Part shown: positions 44,655-53,604 of the stretch, piece by piece
How positions within the stretch are numbered: position 1 is the stretch's first letter
How the letters are laid out: each line of letters opens with the position of its first letter
Source of the DNA: DATFVJ01 sp963820395
GTDB lineage: Bacteria; Actinomycetota; Actinomycetes; Streptosporangiales; Streptosporangiaceae
Length of the DNA: 64,000 nt
NCBI GenBank assembly: GCA_963820395.1
Contig: CAWGAE010000002.1
Location: forward strand, 1 to 64,000
Direction of reading: 5' to 3'
Position numbers and translations under genes: made by a program
Notes under the pieces: generated by a model
What the model saw: the letters and a program-made list of their open reading frames with translations, nothing else
Database searches by the model: none
What the model was told of the DNA's origin: nothing

Positions 44655-45746
44655 TCACACGTTGAACCGGAACTCCACAACGTCGCCTTCTCGCATTACG
44701 TAGTCCTTGCCCTCGATGCGCACCTTGCCTGCTGCGCGCGCCGCCGTCAGCGAACCCGCCGCCATCAGATCCTCATACGAAACAACTTCGGCCTTGATAA
44801 AACCGCGCTGGAAATCGGTGTGGATCACGCCCGCGGCCTCGGGCGCAGTCGCGCCGGCCTTGATCGTCCAGGCCCGCGCCTCCTTCGGTCCGGCGGTAAG
44901 GAAGGTCTGCAACCCGAGCGCGTCGAAGCCCGCCCGGGCGAGCTGGGCGAGCCCCGGCTCATCCTGGCCGATCTCGGCGAGCAGTTCGGCCGCGTCCTCA
45001 TCGGGAAGCTCAGTGAGCTCGGCCTCAGTCCTCGCGTCGAGAAACACGGCCGGTGACGGCGCCACCAGCCCGGTCAGGCGCTCCCGCAGGCCGTCGTCGG
45101 CAAGCTCGGTGTCGTCGAGGTTGAAGACATAAACAAACGGCTTGGCGGTCAGCAGGTGAAGGTCACCGAGGTCAGCGAGGCTGATCCCACTGGCGGCCGC
45201 CTGAGCGTACAGCGCCTGGCCGCCGTCCAGCAGCTTGGCAGCGCGAGCCGCGGCCTCCGCCGCACGCAGCCGTTGCGGATTCTTATGGGTCTTTGCTTCC
45301 TTGGTGAGACGCGGGAGGGCCTTTTCCAGCGTCTGCAGGTCGGCGAGGATCAGCTCGGTATTGACCGTCTCAACGTCGCGCTGCGGGCTGACGTCGCCAT
45401 CGACGTGGGTAACATCTGGGCCGGCGAAGACGCGTACCACCTGGCAGATCGCATCGGTCTCGCGGATGTGCGCGAGAAACTGATTGCCGAGGCCCTGGCC
45501 CTGCGACGCGCCGCGTACCAGCCCGGCGATATCGACGAACCGCACGGTGGCGGGCATGATCCGGACCGAGTTGTACAGGCGCGCGAGCTCGGCGAGCCGC
45601 GGATCGGGCACACCCACGACCCCCACGTTCGGCTCGATGGTCGCGAAGGGATAGTTGGAAGCGAGCGCCCCGGCCCGGGTCAGCGCATTGAAAAGGGTTG
45701 ATTTGCCCACATTGGGCAGGCCGGTGATCCCGATCGACAAGCTCAC
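44655..45746 (-). CDS. ychF: Redox-regulated ATPase YchF (Obg/OLA1 family)
   Basis: This is a universally conserved P-loop protein of 363 residues that binds ribosomes and prefers ATP. G1 is GLPNVGKST (about 9-17) and G3 is DIAGLVRGASQGQGLGNQF. NLDD replaces the GTP-specific NKxD, as expected for YchF. The C-terminal TGS-like domain contains HTDFQRGFIKAEVVSYEDL and ends EGDVVEFRFNV. The start is a GTG at 45746 where homology begins; the frame extends to 45932. It diverges from rmuC with about 100 bp between them. Confidence 0.96.
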   Translation of the reverse strand: MSLSIGITGLPNVGKSTLFNALTRAGALASNYPFATIEPNVGVVGVPDPRLAELARLYNSVRIMPATVRFVDIAGLVRGASQGQGLGNQFLAHIRETDAICQVVRVFAGPDVTHVDGDVSPQRDVETVNTELILADLQTLEKALPRLTKEAKTHKNPQRLRAAEAAARAAKLLDGGQALYAQAAASGISLADLGDLHLLTAKPFVYVFNLDDTELADDGLRERLTGLVAPSPAVFLDARTEAELTELPDEDAAELLAEIGQDEPGLAQLARAGFDALGLQTFLTAGPKEARAWTIKAGATAPEAAGVIHTDFQRGFIKAEVVSYEDLMAAGSLTAARAAGKVRIEGKDYVMREGDVVEFRFNV

Positions 45747-45845
45747 TCGCCGGAGTCTACGAATCGTTAGGTCGGTAGACGAATCCGCACCCGCCTGGCG
45801 TGTCAGGCGCCGCCGTGCCGGTGATGGCTGCCACCATTGCGAAGC

Positions 45846-47180
45846 ATGGACGCGATCTCGCTGTTTGCCTGGCTCGTGGCCGGCGCCATCGTCGGAGCGG
45901 CCATTGGTTTCCTGATCGCGCGTGCCCGCCAAGTCGCCGAGGTAGCGCGCCTTTCCGCTCAGTTGCGCGCGGCCGAAGACAAGACAAACCTGGTCGAGCG
46001 CGCGGCACGGGAAAAGGCCGCCCTAGTCGAGGGCCAGCTTGCCGAGCGGATACGCGCGCTTTCCGCCGAAGCGCTTGACGCCAACAGCCGGCAGTTCCTC
46101 GATCTCGCCGAGATACGGATGCAGTCATTCGGCGTCAAGGCCACGAGTGAACTCGAAAGCAGGCGCGCCGCGGTCGAGCACCTGGTCGGCCCGCTGAAGG
46201 AGACCCTCGCCCGGGTCGAGATCCAGTTGCGCGAGTCCGATGCGGACCGCCGCGCTTCGCACGCCGAGCTTGCGAGGCATGTCGAGATCGCCCGGGCAGG
46301 TTCCGACCAGTTGCGCGAGCAGACACAGTCCCTGGTGACCGCGCTGCGGCGGCCTGAGGCGCGGGGGCGCTGGGGAGAAATGCAGCTCCGCCGGGTGGTG
46401 GAACTGGCGGGCATGACCGCGCGGTGCGACTTCGACGAACAGGTAGCCGTTAGCACAGCGGACGGTGCGCAGCGGCCCGACCTTGTCGTCCGCCTGGCCG
46501 GCGGCAAGAACATCGTCGTCGACTCCAAGGTCTCGCTCGCCGCGTATCTGGAGGCCGCGGAGGCCGGGGATGCCAGCGTGCGGGAGGCGAGGCTCGGAGC
46601 GCACGCACGCCATCTCAGGGAACACGTGGACAGGCTCGCGGCCAAGGCGTATTGGACCTCGCTCAGCCCGGCACCCGAGTTCGTTGTGCTGTTCATCCCC
46701 GGCGAGGCATTCCTGGCCCCAGCGCTTGAACGAGATCCCGGCTTGCTTGAACACGCGATGGCCAAAAGAGTGCACATCGCCACGCCGACCACTTTGGTCA
46801 CGATGCTGCGGACGGCGCACTACGCCTGGCAGCAGGCCGCCCTCTCGGAGAACGCCCGCGCCGTGTTCGACCTGGGCAGGGAGCTTTACGACCGGATCGG
46901 CGGGATGGGCCGGCACGTGGACAGGCTCGGCCGGGCACTGACCAACGCGGTTTCGACCTACAACCAGGCCGTCGGCTCGCTGGAAAGCCGGGTACTCGTG
47001 AGCGCGCGCAAGCTGAACGAACTTGGCGTCGTGGAGGCGGAACTTGAGCCGCCCCGGCCGGTCGAGGAGACCACCCGGGCAATCAGCGCAGCTGAACTCG
47101 TTACGGAATCGGGCCCGGAACTCGTCACGGAGGCACCTGCGGTGCTCGCCTCATCGCGGCGGGCCGGTGCCGCGGGGTGA
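45846..47180 (+). CDS. rmuC: DNA recombination protein RmuC
   Basis: This 444-residue protein has one N-terminal membrane helix (LFAWLVAGAIVGAAIGFLIA) and a long coiled coil (about 30-175). A C-terminal nuclease-like RmuC domain follows (about 190-410). GRWGEMQLRRVVELAGM, NIVVDSKVSLAAYLEA and the FIPGEAFLAPAL segment are family landmarks, with the D-x-K pair in VDSKVSL. RmuC limits inversion between short repeats in E. coli. The chosen ATG (45846) is where homology begins; nine bases upstream the frame also has an ATG at 45837. Confidence 0.95.
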   Translation: MDAISLFAWLVAGAIVGAAIGFLIARARQVAEVARLSAQLRAAEDKTNLVERAAREKAALVEGQLAERIRALSAEALDANSRQFLDLAEIRMQSFGVKATSELESRRAAVEHLVGPLKETLARVEIQLRESDADRRASHAELARHVEIARAGSDQLREQTQSLVTALRRPEARGRWGEMQLRRVVELAGMTARCDFDEQVAVSTADGAQRPDLVVRLAGGKNIVVDSKVSLAAYLEAAEAGDASVREARLGAHARHLREHVDRLAAKAYWTSLSPAPEFVVLFIPGEAFLAPALERDPGLLEHAMAKRVHIATPTTLVTMLRTAHYAWQQAALSENARAVFDLGRELYDRIGGMGRHVDRLGRALTNAVSTYNQAVGSLESRVLVSARKLNELGVVEAELEPPRPVEETTRAISAAELVTESGPELVTEAPAVLASSRRAGAAG

Positions 47181-47235
47181 GGGCCGGGCAAGCAGATGTC
47201 CCCGCTGCGGCGGCATCCGCGGCGGCCCACCGGGA

Positions 47236-47991
47236 ATGATTACGACCGAGAGGGAAGAGTTGCCCGCGATCCGGATGCCGGAGTCCTGGAACGGCACGAT
47301 CAGCACGCTTCGAGGAAAGGCGGCGACCACGAGCCAACCCGGGTCGCGGCGGCGCGGCGCCGCGAGGCCATCGGACCCGTCGTCACGTCCGGGACGAGGG
47401 GCGATGCCCGGCGACCTGACCCGGGATGTCGCCGGGCGGGTCGCTCGTGACGAGGGCACCATGCGGTGGGACGTGGCTGGTGAGGAGTCCGGTGACACGG
47501 CTGGTAACACAGCTGGGCGCGAACTGCGGCGTAAGGCGACGGGTTCAGCTGTAACGTCCAGGGGCGTCCTCGCCAATCCGCCGGTGCGGCTAACCGGGCG
47601 CGGCGGAATGCTTGCCATCTTCGCACTGTCGTTCGCCGGGGCGTTCGCCACCAGCGTGTCACACGTTGGCTGGCTTGCCGGAATCTGCTACGTGGTGGCC
47701 TGCGTCTTGGTGGTTTGGACAGTTCGGCCCACTCAGCTGCTCCCGGTAGTGGTGACGCCGCCGATGCTGCTGGCGGCCGCCGTGGTGTGTGTGCAGGCTG
47801 TCACGGCGAGCGGAGGCGCACTCTCGGCTGCCGGGGGAACCCTCGTGACGCTCGGCAACCTCGCGCCCTGGCTCTTCGCCGGCACCGCAGCCGGCACCCT
47901 CATCGCGCTGGCACGCGGCCTCACCGGGAATGTCCATGCGCTGCGCGAGTCACTGCGCGGCGATGTGCGCGGCACTCGCAGGCCGCACTGA
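47236..47991 (+). CDS. Four-span membrane protein (DUF6542-like)
   Basis: The frame from the ATG at 47236 encodes about 251 residues. The first 120 are charged and disordered. Then come four hydrophobic helices starting MLAIFALSFAGAFATSVSHV, and a short basic tail with ALARGLTGNVHALRE. This is the pattern of the actinobacterial DUF6542 family, which is found near rmuC and ychF. Other in-frame starts lie at 47404 and 47461. Function unknown. Confidence 0.7.
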   Translation: MITTEREELPAIRMPESWNGTISTLRGKAATTSQPGSRRRGAARPSDPSSRPGRGAMPGDLTRDVAGRVARDEGTMRWDVAGEESGDTAGNTAGRELRRKATGSAVTSRGVLANPPVRLTGRGGMLAIFALSFAGAFATSVSHVGWLAGICYVVACVLVVWTVRPTQLLPVVVTPPMLLAAAVVCVQAVTASGGALSAAGGTLVTLGNLAPWLFAGTAAGTLIALARGLTGNVHALRESLRGDVRGTRRPH

Positions 47992-48122
47992 AGACCCTGC
48001 CGGTACACCGCTAATGGGGGGCGTCCGATGCCTGATCAGAACGGCCAGAACCTGCCACGCATCACCGCGCTGAACCCAAGCGACGAGCCGATCGGCCGGG
48101 ACCGGAGCGCGGCCGTCTTCTG

Positions 48123-48154
48123 CTGTCTCACACCGGCTAGCCGGTTTGAGACAG
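48123..48154 (+). promoter_or_regulatory. 32-bp near-perfect palindrome
   Basis: CTGTCTCA (48123-48130) and TGAGACAG (48147-48154) flank the perfect palindrome ACCGGCTAGCCGGT (48132-48145), with one mismatched base between the parts on each side. It lies between two convergently read genes' transcripts on the same strand, about 150 bp after one stop and 120 bp before the next start. There is no T-tract. It could be an operator for a dimeric regulator or a terminator. Confidence 0.55.
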
Positions 48155-48270
48155 GGCGTAATCGGTCAGTAGTAATTGCCCATTTCGGTTGAAAACCATC
48201 CCAACCTGTGCTGATCTATTCAATTGGAGGCGCATCCCCTTGTCGGCGTGCCTCCGGGGGGTACGTTCGG

Positions 48271-49614
48271 ATGGGCCAGGAAAGCAACGGCGCTCCGGGA
48301 CGCCAGCAGGCGCTCAGAGGCCAGATTCCGCCTTCGATGTCGGCGGGGCTGCTCCGGACGGCCGAGCCGCGTTTCGACAGCGCGGATTCGGACGCACCAG
48401 CATCACCAGACGGATCCCGGGACGCGACCCGAGCGAGGCACGGTAAGGCCGGCCGGGCGAGGCACGGTAAGGCCACCGGGGCTAGGCCCGGCATGGCCGA
48501 TAGGCGCAACCGAAAGCAGACCGCCGGAGCCAAGCCCGGGGAGCCTGGGCACAATGGGACCGCGGGCGCCAGGCCCGGTGAGCCTGCACCCGGGGATGCC
48601 GCCGGAGCCAGGCGGCAGTCCGGGCCGGGACTCCAGAAGCAACGGGCCAAGCCATCATGGCCGCGGGTCATCGGCACCACCGCGCGGCTGTGGGCGCGGC
48701 GGCACCTACGCGTCAAGCGCGAGACAGCCGGGCGGCGCAACTTCGTCCTTGGCCTGATCGTTGGCGCCATCACCATAATGGTGGCCATTGGACTCATCGT
48801 CGTGCTGCCCAGGCACGTTGCGACGACGGAACCGGCCAGCTCCCGGACCGGCAAGTCACCGGGCGGCATGGGCGGGTTAGGCGCGATAGCGAACATCCGC
48901 GCGCAGGCCGCGGCATGGATTGCCCGGCAGGTAAGCCCGAGCGCGATCGTGGCCTGCGACCCGGTGATGTGCGCCTCGCTGCAGGCGCGCGGTTTCGTGG
49001 CGCGGAACCTGCTTACGCTTCAGCCGTCAGCGTCCGACCCCCCCAGCTCCGATGTCGTGGTAGCGACAGCGGCGGTGCGCAGTGAGTTCGGCAGCCGATT
49101 GGCCAGCGTGTACGCCCCGACGGTGATCGCGAGCTTCGGATCGGGCACGCCGCGGATCGACGTACGCTCGGTCGCGCCCGACGGAATAGCCGCCTACCGG
49201 GCCAAGCTCCGCTCGGACCGGATTGCCCGCCAGGACGCCGGGGCCCAGTTGCGGCTCAACGGGATGATCACCGTACCGGCCCCGGCCGGGCGGGAACTCG
49301 CCGACGGCCAGGTGGACTCGCGGCTCCTTATCACGCTCGCGGCGGTCGCTGCCCGGTATCCCGTGCGCATCGTGGCGTTCGGGGGCTCCGCCCCAGGCGC
49401 AAGCCCCGACGTCCCACTGCGCTCCATAGACATCGTGGGAGCTGGAAACAGCGGGGCGGCCGAGCTCGCGCCGATTCTCAGGTTCTCGCGGGCACAGGTG
49501 CCTCCCAATCGCCCGATGCTGGCGAAGGTGCTACGGCCTGCAGGCGGCCGGCCCGTACTGCGCATCGACTTCGGCGCGCCCAGCCCGCTCGGGCTGCTGG
49601 GCACGCGCGGATGA
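48271..49614 (+). CDS. Membrane-anchored protein of unknown function
   Basis: The frame encodes about 447 residues. The first 145 are disordered and rich in Gly, Ala, Arg and Pro, with short repeats such as GARPGEPA and RARHGKA. One membrane helix follows (FVLGLIVGAITIMVAIGLIVV). An extracellular domain of about 260 residues contains SPSAIVACDPVMCASLQARG and VDSRLLITLAAVAARYPVRIV. The layout is of an anchored envelope protein. I recognise no family. The start at 48271 is tentative because no good ribosome binding site is visible. Confidence 0.65.
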   Translation: MGQESNGAPGRQQALRGQIPPSMSAGLLRTAEPRFDSADSDAPASPDGSRDATRARHGKAGRARHGKATGARPGMADRRNRKQTAGAKPGEPGHNGTAGARPGEPAPGDAAGARRQSGPGLQKQRAKPSWPRVIGTTARLWARRHLRVKRETAGRRNFVLGLIVGAITIMVAIGLIVVLPRHVATTEPASSRTGKSPGGMGGLGAIANIRAQAAAWIARQVSPSAIVACDPVMCASLQARGFVARNLLTLQPSASDPPSSDVVVATAAVRSEFGSRLASVYAPTVIASFGSGTPRIDVRSVAPDGIAAYRAKLRSDRIARQDAGAQLRLNGMITVPAPAGRELADGQVDSRLLITLAAVAARYPVRIVAFGGSAPGASPDVPLRSIDIVGAGNSGAAELAPILRFSRAQVPPNRPMLAKVLRPAGGRPVLRIDFGAPSPLGLLGTRG

Positions 49615-49912
49615 CCCCCCGTGGTCGATCTATAGCCATCAAGGCATCGCGATCTCGAACCGGCTGGGGAGGCCGGTCATCGCATGAGAAACGAGCAAAC
49701 ATGAAACTGCCGCGGAAGGCCCTCGCCTAGCACTGCCGCTCGCCGCATTCTGGCTTGCGCCGGGCCTGCAGGCGACCTCCCCCCGCCACCGCATCGGCCG
49801 CGTCGACGGCGACCGTCGGCTGGGTACGGTGTGCGCACCTGTCGCCAAACGCACCCAAAGTTCAATATCGCGGCACCGGGGGCGATCGCTCCGGCCGCGG
49901 GGGTGCGCAGGG
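49615..49912. other. Short intergenic region between convergent genes
   Basis: About 300 bp separate this membrane protein gene from the convergent ispH. No gene and no clear hairpin is visible. Confidence 0.4.
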
Positions 49913-50845
49913 TCAGCGGCGCAGCTCACGCGGTAGCGCGAAGACGAGGCTCTCCTCGACGGCCTCGACCTCTTCGACCGTGGTGAAGCCGCGATCGTTG
50001 AGATGGTCGAGCACTCCACTTACCAGGCTCTCCGGCACTGACGCCCCGCTGGTTACACCCACCACATGGACGTCTTCGAGCCACTTCGGGTCGATCGCCG
50101 ACGCGTCATCTACCAGGTGCGCAGCCGTGGCACCCGCGTCGAGCGCCACCTCGACGAGCCGCACCGAGTTGGACGAGTTCCGCGAGCCCACCACGATGAC
50201 AACATCCGACTGCTGAGCAATCTGCTTCACCGCTGCCTGACGGTTCTGCGTCGCATAGCAGATGTCATCGCTCGGTGGATCCGCGAGAAGCGGGAAACGC
50301 GCCCGCAGCGCGGTCACGGTCTCGTCGGTCTCGTCCACGGACAGGGTCGTCTGCGACAGCCACGCCACCTTGGACGGGTCGCGCACGGCAATGCCGGCTG
50401 CCTCGCCCGGGCCGCCCACGATGCGGATATTGGCGGGTGCCTCGCCCGTCGTGCCGACGACCTCCTCGTGCCCCTCGTGCCCGATCAGCATGATGTCGTA
50501 GTCCTGTGCGGCGAAGCGCCTGGCCTCTTTGTGGACCTTCGTGACCAGGGGGCAGGTGGCATCGATCGTATGCAGGCCGCGACGCTCGGCGTCCTCGTGC
50601 ACCTCAGGCGCCACTCCGTGCGCGGAGAACACCACGACCGCGCCACCTGGAACCTCGTCTGCCTCTTCCACGAAGATCGCTCCGCGGCCCTGCAGAGAAC
50701 GCACGACATGCGTGTTGTGCACGATCTGCTTACGCACGTACACGGGGGCTCCGTAGCGCTCCAGCGCCTTCTCGACGGTCTGGACCGCGCGGTCGACGCC
50801 CGCGCAGTAACCACGGGGCTTGGCGAGCAGGACACGTCCGGGCAT
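49913..50845 (-). CDS. ispH: 4-hydroxy-3-methylbut-2-enyl diphosphate reductase
   Basis: IspH is the last enzyme of the methylerythritol phosphate pathway and makes IPP and DMAPP using a [4Fe-4S] cluster. The three cluster cysteines are in RGYCAGVDRA (Cys14), DATCPLVTKVH (about 98) and DDICYATQNRQ (about 196). GHEGHEEVVGTTGEA and SRNSSNSVRLVEVA are present. Length (310) is normal. It diverges from the following lipid-droplet-type gene. Intact core gene. Confidence 0.97.
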   Translation of the reverse strand: MPGRVLLAKPRGYCAGVDRAVQTVEKALERYGAPVYVRKQIVHNTHVVRSLQGRGAIFVEEADEVPGGAVVVFSAHGVAPEVHEDAERRGLHTIDATCPLVTKVHKEARRFAAQDYDIMLIGHEGHEEVVGTTGEAPANIRIVGGPGEAAGIAVRDPSKVAWLSQTTLSVDETDETVTALRARFPLLADPPSDDICYATQNRQAAVKQIAQQSDVVIVVGSRNSSNSVRLVEVALDAGATAAHLVDDASAIDPKWLEDVHVVGVTSGASVPESLVSGVLDHLNDRGFTTVEEVEAVEESLVFALPRELRR

Positions 50846-51005
50846 GTCCCCATGGTAAGGGGCCGATTGCCCCTGCCCGCGCCGGAGGTGACCGGCTCCA
50901 TATCCTGGATACGACTACTGCGCTACCGCGCTGCCGCGGCATTGGCGCTGTACCGCGGCGTCCGGCAGGCTTGGAGCCCAGGCACCAAGCCGAAGGGAGA
51001 GATCG

Positions 51006-51557
51006 ATGACGCGCTTCCCGAACGTGTCTGAACGCGTCAAAGAGGCGTCAGCGCGCACGTTGCGCGCGGTGTTCGCCGGGATCGGCCAGGCACTGCTTGT
51101 GTCGGATCGGGCGCGCCGCAGGCTCAACAGCGCACCGGGCGCGGACGGTGCGCCGCAGCAGGCCACGCCCGACGCTGCCCGGATCCCGGTCACGAGGCTA
51201 ACGGTCGTCAAAACGGCCGCAGAGAACCCTGTCGAACCGGCCGCCAGACCCGCCCCGGTGCCCGCCGCCAATGCAGTCGGGCAAGCCCCGGCCAAGGCAA
51301 CCGCAGCGCCCGCAGCCAAACGGGCCGCCAAAGCTGCCACCGGCGTCAAGCCTGCCGCGTCGGCGGAGACACCTACCGAGCCACCGATCCCGAACTACGA
51401 CGAGCTTTCCCTCGCGTCGCTGCGGGCCCGGCTGCGCGGCCGCGACGTCGCGCAGGTGCGCCAGTTGCTCAGTTACGAGAAGGCGCGCGGCAGCCGTTCG
51501 AACGTCATAACGATGTACGAGCGCAGAATCGCGAAGCTCACGGAGACTGACGGCTGA
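51006..51557 (+). CDS. Hypothetical protein with lipid-droplet-associated-type C-terminus
   Basis: This 183-residue protein has a basic helical N-terminus, a long Ala/Pro/Lys-rich linker (about 50-125) and a conserved C-terminal helical motif: PIPNYDELSLASLRARLRGR followed by QLLSYEKARGSR and MYERRIAKL. In mycobacteria and relatives the gene next to xseA is annotated as lipid-droplet-associated and carries this C-terminus. It sits 30 bp before xseA on the same strand. Function is not established. Confidence 0.7.
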   Translation: MTRFPNVSERVKEASARTLRAVFAGIGQALLVSDRARRRLNSAPGADGAPQQATPDAARIPVTRLTVVKTAAENPVEPAARPAPVPAANAVGQAPAKATAAPAAKRAAKAATGVKPAASAETPTEPPIPNYDELSLASLRARLRGRDVAQVRQLLSYEKARGSRSNVITMYERRIAKLTETDG

Positions 51558-51587
51558 CCCGCGCGGGCCAGCCTAACCGTTACCGCC

Positions 51588-52874
51588 ATGCCACTGGAGA
51601 CATCGCCCGAGTCGCCCGCGCCGGTCCGCACCGTCCTGCAGATGGTCGGCGGATGGATCGCGCGCCTCGGCCGCATCTGGGTCGAGGGACAGATCGCCGA
51701 GCTGAATACGCGAGGTGGCCGCGGCGCGGTCTTCCTGACTTTGCGCGATCCCCTCGCCGCGGTCTCCGTCCGGGTGATCTGCACCAGGCAGGTGTTCGAC
51801 GCCGCCGACCCAGCGCCGCAAGAGGGCGCCCGTATCGTTGTGTGGGCTCGTCCGGATTTCAACGCCAATCGCGGCTCATTCGCGCTGACCGCGCTCGAGA
51901 TCCGCGCCGTCGGCGTCGGCGAGCTCCTCGCCCGGCTGGAGCGGCTGCGCCGTATGCTCGCCGCGGAAGGCCTTTTCGCCGCCGAACGCAAGCGCCCGCT
52001 GCCATTCCTGCCACGCCAGATCGGGCTCATTTGCGGGCGGGACTCGGCCGCACGCCACGATGTTCAGGAGGTCGCGTACCGGCGCTGGCCCGCCACGACG
52101 TTTGCCGTCGAGGAGGTTCCCGTGCAGGGGCAGTATGCCCTCGCCGAAATCGTCGAGGCCCTGCAGCGGCTCGATGCCGACCGCAACGTCGATGTGATCA
52201 TCATCGCCCGGGGCGGCGGCAGCATCGAGGACCTGCTGCCGTTCTCCGACGAGACCCTCGTCCGCGCGGTGGCCGCATGCGCGACGCCCGTGGTCAGCGC
52301 GATCGGCCACGAACAGGATGTGCCCCTGCTCGACCACGTCGCGGACGTGCGGGCCGCTACGCCAACGGACGCCGCGAAACGGGCGGTCCCCGACGTCGGC
52401 GAGCAGATCGCGATCATCGGTGGGCTGCGGGACCGTGCGCGACGGTGCATCGCCGGGCGGCTTGAAAGGGAGACGGCCTGGCTGGGAGGCATCCGCTCAC
52501 GGCCAGCACTCGCCGACCCCGTACGTGAGGTCGAGCGGCGCGCGCAGCAGGTGGACGAGCTGGCCGAGCGATCCCGCCGCTGCCTGAGCGCCACGCTCAC
52601 CCGGGCGGCCGACGACATCTCCCACACCCGGGCACGCCTGCTCGCCCTCTCCCCCGCGGCAACCCTCCGCCGCGGCTACGCGATCGTGCAACACAGTGCT
52701 CTCCACGATCCCCACGATCTCGTCATCGTGCGCAGCGCCGCTCAGGTTGGCGAAGGCGACAGGCTGCTCATCAGGTTCGCGGACGACCAGCTCGCGGTGA
52801 CCGCTGGCGCAGCCGAGCGCCCGCCGGAGCAGGGGCAGGGGCAGGAGCCACAACCGGAGCCGCCGGAGCCATAG
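51588..52874 (+). CDS. xseA: Exodeoxyribonuclease VII large subunit
   Basis: XseA is the catalytic subunit of exonuclease VII, which degrades single-stranded DNA. The N-terminal OB domain (about 10-110) contains WVEGQIAELNTRGGRGAVFLTL. The catalytic region has LPRQIGLICGRDSAARHDV, then IIIARGGGSIEDLLPFSDE, then SAIGHEQDVPLLDHVADVRA. A long coiled coil follows and RRGYAIVQ near the C-terminus completes the family pattern. The last 30 residues are Glu/Pro/Gln-rich. XseB lies about 260 bp downstream rather than overlapping. Confidence 0.96.
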   Translation: MPLETSPESPAPVRTVLQMVGGWIARLGRIWVEGQIAELNTRGGRGAVFLTLRDPLAAVSVRVICTRQVFDAADPAPQEGARIVVWARPDFNANRGSFALTALEIRAVGVGELLARLERLRRMLAAEGLFAAERKRPLPFLPRQIGLICGRDSAARHDVQEVAYRRWPATTFAVEEVPVQGQYALAEIVEALQRLDADRNVDVIIIARGGGSIEDLLPFSDETLVRAVAACATPVVSAIGHEQDVPLLDHVADVRAATPTDAAKRAVPDVGEQIAIIGGLRDRARRCIAGRLERETAWLGGIRSRPALADPVREVERRAQQVDELAERSRRCLSATLTRAADDISHTRARLLALSPAATLRRGYAIVQHSALHDPHDLVIVRSAAQVGEGDRLLIRFADDQLAVTAGAAERPPEQGQGQEPQPEPPEP

Positions 52875-53132
52875 CCGCAACCGAAGCCGCGGGGCCTTTG
52901 CCGAAGCGGCATTCGCAGGAGCCGGAACCCGAGCGGCTCCGCAGAACCCGGAACCCGAGCGACATCCGCAAGAGCCAGAGCCGGAGCGGCATCCCTGCAG
53001 GAACCCGAACCGGAGCCGGAGCGGCGCAAGCCGGAGCCAAATCCGGGAGCCCTGGCCGGATCACGCACCAGCTAGCCCCGAACTGGGGTAGAAAGCTGCC
53101 GCGCGCGGCACGCGGTCACGTAGGGTAAGCCG
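52875..53132 (+). repeat. Degenerate low-complexity repeats between xseA and xseB
   Basis: The 258 bp are dominated by variants of GAGCCGGAACCCGAGCGGC, probably expanded from the 3' end of xseA, which already encodes a Glu/Pro/Gln-rich tail. No gene is supported. The expansion has moved xseB away from xseA. Confidence 0.6.
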
Positions 53133-53378
53133 GTGGCGGACGAACAGGCGGAGGTTCTCTCGTACGAAAAGGCCCGGGACGAGCTGGCGACGGTCGTCAA
53201 ACGTCTCGAGGCCGGGGGCCTCACCCTCCAGGACTCCCTGGAGCTCTGGGAACGCGGCGAGCGGCTCGCGAGGATCTGCACCGAATGGCTCGAAGGGGCC
53301 CGGGCGCGGCTGGCGACCGTGATGGCGGCGGAGACCACCGAAAAGACGAGACAGACAGACCCCGGCGCGCCTTTCTAA
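53133..53378 (+). CDS. xseB: Exodeoxyribonuclease VII small subunit
   Basis: This 81-residue helical protein starts at a GTG and shows the XseB pattern: LSYEKARDELATVVKRLEAG, then LTLQDSLELWERGERLARIC. Several XseB subunits bind the XseA coiled coil to form exonuclease VII. The C-terminal tail is short and polar. It is intact. Confidence 0.95.
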   Translation: MADEQAEVLSYEKARDELATVVKRLEAGGLTLQDSLELWERGERLARICTEWLEGARARLATVMAAETTEKTRQTDPGAPF

Positions 53379-53604
53379 TAGCGCCCGCGGGCCCGCCTTT
53401 GCCGCGGATTTACTAGCGGGATCGAACCATCGCTGGTGCGAGCAACGTTAGGTGGGTATGCCCCAGTACGGTCCGGGCTCTTTGCGGCGACAGGACAGCG
53501 ATCACAGCCCGGGCCTGTCGGTGGGACCGCATAACCTACAGCTGGATGTGTCGTTCTACAGCTATCGAGCCTAAACCTCAGGGTCGGGTAACGGGAGGTT
53601 CAGC

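Noticed and set aside
48028..48192. Possible 54-codon gene between the DUF6542-like gene and the next membrane protein gene
   Set aside because: The start has only a weak G-rich upstream stretch. The frame runs through the palindrome and its product resembles nothing known.
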